Source: Selenomonadaceae bacterium
GTDB lineage: Bacteria; Bacillota; Negativicutes; Selenomonadales; Selenomonadaceae
Assembly (NCBI GenBank): GCA_017445435.1
Contig: JAFSUE010000327.1
Location: forward strand, 1-11,237
Direction of reading: 5' to 3'
DNA length: 11,237 bases
In this document: one piece after another, positions 6,965 to 11,237 of the stretch
How the letters are laid out: every line of letters begins with the position of its first letter
How positions within the stretch are numbered: the stretch's first letter is position 1
Translations under genes and position numbers: made by a program
Notes under the pieces: generated by a model
The model's input: the letters and a program-made list of their open reading frames with translations, nothing else
What the model was told of the DNA's origin: nothing
The model's database searches: none

Positions 6965-7199
6965 TAGGTGGTGTTTGTAAAGTTAAACGTTATAAAATTT
7001 TTTTTATTTTTAATAAACTACTTTTTCTTTGGCGCAAAGAAAAAGTAGCAAAAAGAAACATAGCGGCATTTGTGCGCCCACGATTAACTTTTTAGCAGTT
7101 TAAACGTTTCACCGCGTCCCATTTGTTGCGACTATCCAACGTTGCAGTGGCGCTGGGAAATGCCGCTGATTTCCTTAATTTTTATTTTACAAACTTACC
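6965..7199. repeat. Nested palindromic element between convergent genes
   Basis: Three inverted repeats lie within 235 bases. The outer one is GTTTGTAAA (6973-6981) with TTTACAAAC (7186-7194), with GGT/ACC further out. The middle one is AGCGGCATTT (7062-7071) with AAATGCCGCT (7158-7167), extended inward by GCGCC (7074-7078) with GGCGC (7149-7153). The third is a perfect 13-bp hairpin, CTACTTTTTCTTT (7018-7030) with AAAGAAAAAGTAG (7036-7048) and loop GGCGC. No gene is visible inside. On the minus strand the middle stem is followed by a T-rich stretch, so it may also terminate the helicase transcript. The layout suggests a dispersed palindromic element (REP-like or MITE-like), which is inference. 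Confidence 0.6.
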
Positions 7200-7208
7200 A
7201 TAAATATT

Positions 7209-8318
7209 TTACTTTCGCGCAGATTTACGGACGGCGATAGATTTTTTAATACCGCTTTCGATTCGGCGTAACCTTTCAACTTCATCATTCGTCACAAGCA
7301 TTATAGCCGTGCCAGCTTGACCAGCTCGACCAGTCCTGCCGATTCGGTGAATGTACGTTTCAACGTCGCGCGGTACGTCGTAGCTTATAACGTGCGTTAT
7401 GCCCTCAACGTCAAGCCCACGCGCCGCAATGTCCGTTGCTACTAAAAACTGTATTGACGCCTCACGAAATTTTTTCATTACAAAATTTCTCTGCTGTTGC
7501 GTTAAATCGCCGTGAAGTTCATCGACAGAAAATTTCTGCGTGGCAAGTTCCAACGCCAACTTCGACGCCGTTTCTTTCGTCGCACAAAAAATTATTGCCA
7601 AATATGGATTTTCCGCCGTTAAAATTTCAACAAGCCGATTAAATTTTTTTTCAGGCTTAACCTTCACGATAACTTGATTGATATTTTCAAGCGTGACAGT
7701 TTTGGGCTCAATGAAAATTTCTTGCGGCTTGCTCATAAAATCTGCGGCAAGTTGACGAATCCTTAATGGCATTGTCGCCGAACATAAAATTAATTGACGG
7801 TCAGACGCCGTTTCACGCAGTAAAAGTTCAACGTCTTCGATAAAGCCTAACTTCAAAAGTTCATCAGCTTCATCAATCACGATTTTATTAGCGTTTGAAA
7901 GTTTAATCGTGCCGCGTCGCAAATGGTCAAGCAACCTACCAGGCGTACCGATTATAATTTGCGGTGAATGACGAAGTTTATTTTTTTCGCGTTCAACGTC
8001 TTGTCCGCCGCAAATTAAAATTGTTTCCAGTTCCAAAATTTTAGCAATCTGCGCGGCAACTTTAGAAATTTGCGTGGCAAGTTCCCGTGTTGGCGCAATT
8101 ATCAGCGCTTGAGTCACAGGAATTTTTTTTATGCGTTCAAATGTCGGCAGAAGGAACGCTAAAGTTTTGCCCGTGCCAGTTTTCGCCTGTATGATTAAAT
8201 CGCGTCCAGTCCGCGCAGTTGGAATGACTTTTTCTTGAACGGGCGTTGCGTCGATTATGCCTTGACGCTTTAAAAGTTCGCAGACTTCCACGTTAATTTT
8301 CAATTCATTAAATTTCAA
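7209..8318 (-). CDS. DEAD-box ATP-dependent RNA helicase
   Basis: This 369-residue protein carries the complete two-domain helicase core. In order: a Q motif with F3 and TPVQ (25-28), motif I AKTGTGKT (45-52), Ia PTREL (76-80), Ib TPGR (125-128), II DEAD (149-152), III SAT (180-182), IV IIFCAT (242-247), V ATDIAARGLD (294-303) and VI HRIGRTGR (324-331). It ends shortly after motif VI with a brief basic tail (KSARK) and lacks the long C-terminal RNA-binding extension of CshA/DeaD. It therefore appears to be a minimal core enzyme; roles in ribosome assembly or mRNA turnover are family knowledge. The TTG at 8318 is preferred: GGAGGG (8331-8326) lies seven bases upstream, while the farther in-frame TTG at 8333 overlaps that site. 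It is divergent from the prenyl synthase gene, 80 bases away, and convergent with the DUF502 gene. Confidence 0.95.
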   Translation of the reverse strand: MKFNELKINVEVCELLKRQGIIDATPVQEKVIPTARTGRDLIIQAKTGTGKTLAFLLPTFERIKKIPVTQALIIAPTRELATQISKVAAQIAKILELETILICGGQDVEREKNKLRHSPQIIIGTPGRLLDHLRRGTIKLSNANKIVIDEADELLKLGFIEDVELLLRETASDRQLILCSATMPLRIRQLAADFMSKPQEIFIEPKTVTLENINQVIVKVKPEKKFNRLVEILTAENPYLAIIFCATKETASKLALELATQKFSVDELHGDLTQQQRNFVMKKFREASIQFLVATDIAARGLDVEGITHVISYDVPRDVETYIHRIGRTGRAGQAGTAIMLVTNDEVERLRRIESGIKKSIAVRKSARK

Positions 8319-8339
8319 TTTTATTCCCTCCAATAATTT

Positions 8340-8368
8340 TTGACAGAAAATAGGCGCTGTGATAGAAT
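8340..8368 (+). promoter_or_regulatory. Sigma-70-type promoter of the polyprenyl synthase gene
   Basis: Perfect -35 TTGACA (8340-8345), a 17-base spacer and -10 TAGAAT (8363-8368) with an extended TGA before it. Transcription should start near 8375, giving a leader of about 25 bases. Confidence 0.78.
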
Positions 8369-8398
8369 TTTTCTAAAACTTAAAGACAGGTGGTATTT

Positions 8399-9361
8399 TT
8401 GAATTTTTTAGCGGCATCGGGAGTCACGGTAGAAATTTTGCAACTCCTTGAAGAAAATTTGCGCCAATCCGTAACCGAAGATGAATTTATAAAAAAATCT
8501 TGTACGCCGTTGATTCAAGGCGGAAAACGTCTGCGACCGATGCTTTTTTTATTGTGCGCAAATTCACGCGAAAAAATTTTGCCAGAAAAAATTTTACCTT
8601 TAGCCGTAGCGCTTGAACTTATTCACACTGCAAGCTTAGTTCACGACGATATTTTAGACGGATCGAAAAAGCGGCGCGGCGTTGAAACTACCAATTCAAA
8701 ATACGGTGCGCAAATTGCAGTTTTAATCGGCGATTATCTTTTTGCAAAGGCTTTTCAACTTGTGGCGGAAGGCAACTACGGCGATGAAGTCGCGTTAATT
8801 TTGTCTAAGCTCGTGAAAAATCTTTGTCGCGGCGAAATTATGCAGGATTTATCGCTGTTTGAAATTCCGACGCTTGAGGAATATTATTCGCGAATAAATT
8901 TTAAGACGGCGATTTTTCTTTCAGCGTGTTGCAGATTGGGCGGGATAATCGGCGGTTTGAATCGTGACGAAGTCGACGGCTTGACGGTGTACGGAAATTC
9001 GCTTGGACTTGCCTTTCAAATTGTCGACGACGTTTTAGACTTTTTCGGTGACGAACAACTGACTGGAAAAAGTTTAGGCAGTGACTTAAAAAGCGGCGTT
9101 ATCACTTTGCCCGTGATTCGCGCGTTGAAGGTTAGCGATGAGGCGGAAAATTTGCGCGGGATTGTCACGAATAAAAATATTTCGCGTGAAGACATTTCAG
9201 CCGCCGTAAAAATTGTTCACGGTACAGATGCTTTTGACTACTGCAAATTCCGTGCATTGGCGCACATTGACGTAGCGCGAATTAGTTTACCGCAAATAAA
9301 AAATTCCGTCAAACTTGCGCTTGAACAAGTCGCAGACTTTGTAGTAATGCGTAATGCGTAA
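8399..9361 (+). CDS. Polyprenyl diphosphate synthase (trans, long-chain type)
   Basis: The enzyme condenses isopentenyl diphosphate onto an allylic primer to make the prenyl chain of quinones or related lipids. The 320 residues show the family motifs: GGKRLRP (41-47), the first aspartate-rich motif DDILD (83-87), GDYLFAKAF (111-119), and the second aspartate-rich motif DDVLD (210-214) followed by GKSLGSDLKSG. Small residues A78 and S79 precede the first aspartate motif, where short-chain synthases have bulky aromatics, so a long-chain (hepta- or octaprenyl) product is likely. TTG at 8399 is chosen because AGGTGG (8388-8393) is a good ribosome binding site for it, whereas GTG at 8390 lies inside that site. 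The end is odd: the last residues VMRNA and the stop codon come from a heptamer repeat. No small heptaprenyl synthase subunit gene or methyltransferase lies next to it, but dxr of the same pathway follows after a tRNA gene. Confidence 0.92.
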   Translation: MNFLAASGVTVEILQLLEENLRQSVTEDEFIKKSCTPLIQGGKRLRPMLFLLCANSREKILPEKILPLAVALELIHTASLVHDDILDGSKKRRGVETTNSKYGAQIAVLIGDYLFAKAFQLVAEGNYGDEVALILSKLVKNLCRGEIMQDLSLFEIPTLEEYYSRINFKTAIFLSACCRLGGIIGGLNRDEVDGLTVYGNSLGLAFQIVDDVLDFFGDEQLTGKSLGSDLKSGVITLPVIRALKVSDEAENLRGIVTNKNISREDISAAVKIVHGTDAFDYCKFRALAHIDVARISLPQIKNSVKLALEQVADFVVMRNA

Positions 9362-9363
9362 TG
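9345..9363. repeat. Heptamer tandem repeat TAATGCG, copy 2 (end of polyprenyl synthase gene)
   Basis: Two perfect TAATGCG units (9345-9351, 9352-9358) plus a partial TAATG (9359-9363). The third TAA (9359-9361) is the stop codon of the polyprenyl synthase gene, reached in a different frame from the one used at ribD. The array is followed immediately by the AACTACT array. Confidence 0.85.
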
Positions 9364-9367
9364 ATAA

Positions 9368-9416
9368 AACTACTAACTACTGACTACTAACTACTAACTA
9401 CTAACTACTAACTAAA
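9368..9416. repeat. Heptamer tandem repeat AACTACT, six units
   Basis: Six consecutive 7-bp units run from 9368 to 9409: AACTACT, AACTACT, GACTACT, then AACTACT three times. A degenerate unit AACTAAA follows at 9410-9416. Only one base in the six units departs from the consensus, which points to recent expansion. It lies between the polyprenyl synthase gene and the tRNA-Pro promoter. Confidence 0.9.
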
Positions 9417-9423
9417 AATTTGC

Positions 9424-9452
9424 TTGCATTTAAAATTTTATTGTGGTAAACT
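9424..9452 (+). promoter_or_regulatory. Promoter of tRNA-Pro
   Basis: -35 TTGCAT (9424-9429), 17 bases, then -10 TAAACT (9447-9452) with an extended TGG before it. The predicted start is near 9459, some 16 bases before the mature tRNA end. The tRNA gene is thus probably its own transcription unit. Confidence 0.65.
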
Positions 9453-9474
9453 TAACGCCGTTAAAAATCCTTGT

Positions 9475-9551
9475 CGGGACGTAGCCCAGTTTGGTAGAGC
9501 GCTTCCTTGGGGTGGAAGAGGTCGTGAGTTCAAGTCTCGTCGTTCCGACCA
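9475..9551 (+). tRNA. tRNA-Pro (anticodon GGG)
   Basis: A full cloverleaf of 77 bases with encoded CCA. The acceptor stem CGGGACG (9475-9481) pairs with CGTTCCG (9541-9547) with one G-T pair. The anticodon stem CTTCC (9502-9506) pairs with GGAAG (9514-9518) around loop TTGGGGT, giving anticodon GGG at 9509-9511. The T arm has stem GTGAG/CTCGT with two G-T pairs and loop TTCAAGT. The D arm contains GGTAGAGC. A C at the first position of the acceptor stem is typical of bacterial tRNA-Pro. It reads CCC and CCT proline codons. Confidence 0.97.
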
Positions 9552-9566
9552 TTCAAAGAAATTTTC

Positions 9567-9606
9567 AAGACTGTCGATAAAGTTTTGTTTTTCGGCGGTC
9601 TTTTTC
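9567..9606 (+). terminator. Intrinsic terminator after tRNA-Pro
   Basis: AAGACTGTCG (9567-9576) pairs with CGGCGGTCTT (9593-9602) over ten base pairs, two of them G-T, around a 16-base AT-rich loop. A T run continues to 9605. It lies 15 bases past the tRNA CCA end, so dxr needs its own start of transcription. Confidence 0.7.
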
Positions 9607-9610
9607 AGTT

Positions 9611-9645
9611 AATTAGGAATTAGTAATGCGTAATGCGTAATGATA
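9611..9645. repeat. Heptamer tandem repeat, copy 3 (upstream of dxr), degenerate array
   Basis: Five units in strict 7-bp phase: AATTAGG, AATTAGT, AATGCGT, AATGCGT and AATGATA. The core from 9622 onward is the same as at 9343-9367 (two TAATGCG units plus TAATGATAA). It sits 20 bases before the dxr start, between the tRNA terminator and the dxr ribosome binding site, and may contribute to the dxr promoter region (TGATAAATT at 9641-9649 resembles an extended -10). Confidence 0.75.
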
Positions 9646-9665
9646 AATTTTAAGGGGAAAAGCAA

Positions 9666-10820
9666 ATGAAAAAAATTTCTATACTCGGGTCAACTGGTTC
9701 AATCGGTACACAAGCGCTTGACGTTGTACGCAAATTGCCTGACGAATTCAAAATCTGCGCGTTGGCGGCAAATTCCAACGTCGAATTATTTTCTAAGCAA
9801 GTCGAAGAATTTCAGCCAGAATTAGCCGTACTTGCTGACGAAGACGCCTACAAAAAATTTACGGCGAAAAGAAATTTTCCTGCAACACAAATTGCAGGAG
9901 GTAGACAAGCTTTAATTGACGCGGCTGGTTACGGCGACGCTGAAATTGTTTTAACGGCAATGAGCGGCTTTGCTGGACTTGAACCAACGATTAACGCCAT
10001 TGGTCACGGTAAAAATATTGCGCTTGCCAATAAAGAAACGCTTGTCGTTGCTGGCGAAATTATCATCAATATGGCGAAAGATTTTAACGTAAAAATTTTG
10101 CCAGTCGACAGCGAACACGGCGCAATTTTCCAATGTCTGCAAGGTGAAAATTCAGCTGACGTTGAAAAAATTTTACTTACGGCATCGGGCGGACCTTTTC
10201 GCGGGAAAACTTTTGACGAACTGCAAAACGTTACTGTCAACGAAGTTTTAGCGCATCCAACATGGAATATGGGAAAAAAAATTACCGTAGATTCAGCGTC
10301 ACTCGTTAATAAAGGACTTGAAGTCATTGAGGCACACTGGCTATACGGTATCGATTATGATAAAATTCAAGTCGTCGTCCACCCGCAAAGTATCATTCAT
10401 TCAATGGTAGAATTTCGCGACGGCTCGATAATCGCACAACTTGCTGAACCTGATATGCGATTGCCGATTCAGTACGCCCTGACTTATCCGCGCAGATTAC
10501 AAGCGCCGATAAATCGTTTGAACTTTTGGCAGATGAAAGATTTGACTTTTGAAGAACCAGACTTAAAAACTTTTCGCGGTCTTAAGCTTGCTTATGAAGT
10601 TGGGAAAATCGGCGGTACGTTGCCTTGCGTATTCAATGCGGCAAATGAAGTTGCTGTCAATGCGTTTCTGCGCGGGCAGATAAAATTTTTGCAGATTTAC
10701 GACGTTATTGAAAATGCGCTGGAAAGTCACGCCGTCTTAAAAAATCCTGCGTTCGGTGTTTTGACTATGGAAGATTCAGCGGTTAGGATTTTATCTGAAA
10801 AATTTATTGAGCATCTTTAA
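9666..10820 (+). CDS. dxr: 1-deoxy-D-xylulose 5-phosphate reductoisomerase
   Basis: Dxr converts 1-deoxy-D-xylulose 5-phosphate to 2-C-methyl-D-erythritol 4-phosphate with NADPH and a divalent metal, the committed step of the MEP isoprenoid pathway. The 384 residues match the family length. Visible motifs are the NADPH loop GSTGSIGTQAL (8-18), ANKETLV (121-127), the metal ligands D148 and E150 in PVDSEHGAIFQ and E219 in VNKGLE, the substrate-binding S174 in ASGGPF and H197 in HPTWNMG, and the C-terminal NAANEVAV (324-331). The ATG is supported by AAGGGGA (9652-9658) seven bases upstream. In many bacteria dxr is followed by rseP and preceded by cdsA; here it is preceded by tRNA-Pro and converges on an unrelated gene six bases away. 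No clear -35/-10 pair of its own was found upstream, nor an intrinsic terminator after it. Confidence 0.97.
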   Translation: MKKISILGSTGSIGTQALDVVRKLPDEFKICALAANSNVELFSKQVEEFQPELAVLADEDAYKKFTAKRNFPATQIAGGRQALIDAAGYGDAEIVLTAMSGFAGLEPTINAIGHGKNIALANKETLVVAGEIIINMAKDFNVKILPVDSEHGAIFQCLQGENSADVEKILLTASGGPFRGKTFDELQNVTVNEVLAHPTWNMGKKITVDSASLVNKGLEVIEAHWLYGIDYDKIQVVVHPQSIIHSMVEFRDGSIIAQLAEPDMRLPIQYALTYPRRLQAPINRLNFWQMKDLTFEEPDLKTFRGLKLAYEVGKIGGTLPCVFNAANEVAVNAFLRGQIKFLQIYDVIENALESHAVLKNPAFGVLTMEDSAVRILSEKFIEHL

Positions 10821-10826
10821 ACTTAG

Positions 10827-11216
10827 CTACAATATAAACTTATTCCCACACCGATTGCAGATGTAAGTATTAAGCCACTGATTGTACAGTATAGGATATT
10901 TTTCTTTGTTAAACTTGGCGGCTTCGTCACTGCTTCCATAAAGACTAAGCGCTATAAAACCTAAAATAACCCCAACGATAAATAATCCACTTGTAAGGAA
11001 CAGAGCCGCTAAACCACCACAGAGTATCATAGCGCCCCAGTGCGTTTCTTTTTTAGCGGGCGGTGCAACTTGTTGCGCTAATTGCGTAAGTCCCTCACCA
11101 ATAATCCTTACCTCTTCCCCGTTTGAAGTGGTGATTTGGCTAGCCCCATTTTGATAAACGATAGAGCACTTTTGAATGTGTTCCGAATGACAATGTGGGC
11201 ACATAAACTTTTCCAT
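10827..11216 (-). CDS. Small zinc-ribbon membrane protein, function unknown
   Basis: The 129-residue protein starts with a CPHC knuckle (C6, C9) and ends with CNRC (C120, C123); together these four cysteines probably form one split zinc ribbon. Between them lie a polar segment (about 20-58) and a hydrophobic stretch (about 61-94) long enough for two membrane passes with a tight turn. Both ends would then face the same side, presumably the cytoplasm. I do not recognise a named family. The start is secure: TAGGAGGTAA (11230-11221) is a near-ideal ribosome binding site ahead of ATG 11216. Its promoter lies outside the window. It has fewer of the AAAATTTT words common in neighbouring genes, which may hint at a different origin, but this is weak. 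It converges on dxr with six bases between the stop codons. Confidence 0.75.
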   Translation of the reverse strand: MEKFMCPHCHSEHIQKCSIVYQNGASQITTSNGEEVRIIGEGLTQLAQQVAPPAKKETHWGAMILCGGLAALFLTSGLFIVGVILGFIALSLYGSSDEAAKFNKEKYPILYNQWLNTYICNRCGNKFIL

Positions 11217-11237
11217 ATTATTACCTCCTAGAAAAAA

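Noticed and set aside
7018..7048. The 13-bp hairpin as an intrinsic terminator of the DUF502 transcript
   Set aside because: No T tract follows it on the plus or minus strand, so it is described as part of a repeat element instead.
9345..9416. CRISPR array
   Set aside because: The units are 7 bp with no spacers between them, so it is a simple tandem repeat.
9424..9612. A 62-codon plus-strand frame across the tRNA region
   Set aside because: It reads straight through tRNA-Pro and its terminator, has no ribosome binding site and resembles the spurious peptides often called over tRNA genes.

Overview
The window looks like an ordinary chromosomal segment of an AT-rich Gram-positive-lineage bacterium. 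It is most likely a flagellated member of the Negativicutes (Selenomonadales type). This is an inference from a RecA/Era/Dxr/RibD set of Firmicutes type, a FliB-like flagellin lysine methylase, strong AGGAGG-type ribosome binding sites, frequent TTG start codons and a recurring AAAATTTT word. I could not compare it with any genome, so the placement is moderate at best.

Layout. 1-169 (+): the last 55 codons of ribD (riboflavin biosynthesis). 209-2194 (-): a large protein of unknown function whose C-terminal third resembles the TerD-like domain of the MXAN_6230/SCO0854 proteins. It is preceded by a strong promoter and a roughly 220-base structured leader or small RNA (2204-2430). 2470-4162 (-): recA, 19 bases downstream of an iron-sulfur-flavoprotein-like NAD(P)H oxidoreductase and apparently cotranscribed with it from a promoter at 4192-4220. 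4352-6960 (+): a divergent operon of a FliB-like lysine methylase, the GTPase era and a DUF502 membrane protein. 6965-7199: a nested palindromic repeat between convergent genes. 7209-8318 (-): a DEAD-box RNA helicase. 8399-10820 (+): a polyprenyl diphosphate synthase, tRNA-Pro(GGG) with its own promoter and terminator, and dxr. 10827-11216 (-): a small zinc-ribbon membrane protein converging on dxr.

How the genes work together. The polyprenyl synthase and Dxr act in one pathway: Dxr commits carbon to the MEP isoprenoid route and the synthase builds the long prenyl chain used for quinones or lipid carriers. RecA serves recombination and SOS repair. Era and the DEAD-box helicase serve ribosome or RNA maturation. 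No defence system, CRISPR array, insertion sequence, prophage or obvious transfer is visible.

The non-genic sequence holds most of the interest. Three copies of a 7-bp tandem repeat (unit TAATGCG) sit at gene ends, and two of them supply the stop codon of the gene they abut. A second heptamer array (AACTACT) follows one copy. There is also a palindromic element with three nested inverted repeats, and the structured transcript downstream of recA. Protein-coding genes are never more than about 300 bases apart. The longest such gap (9362-9665) holds the heptamer arrays, tRNA-Pro and its control signals.
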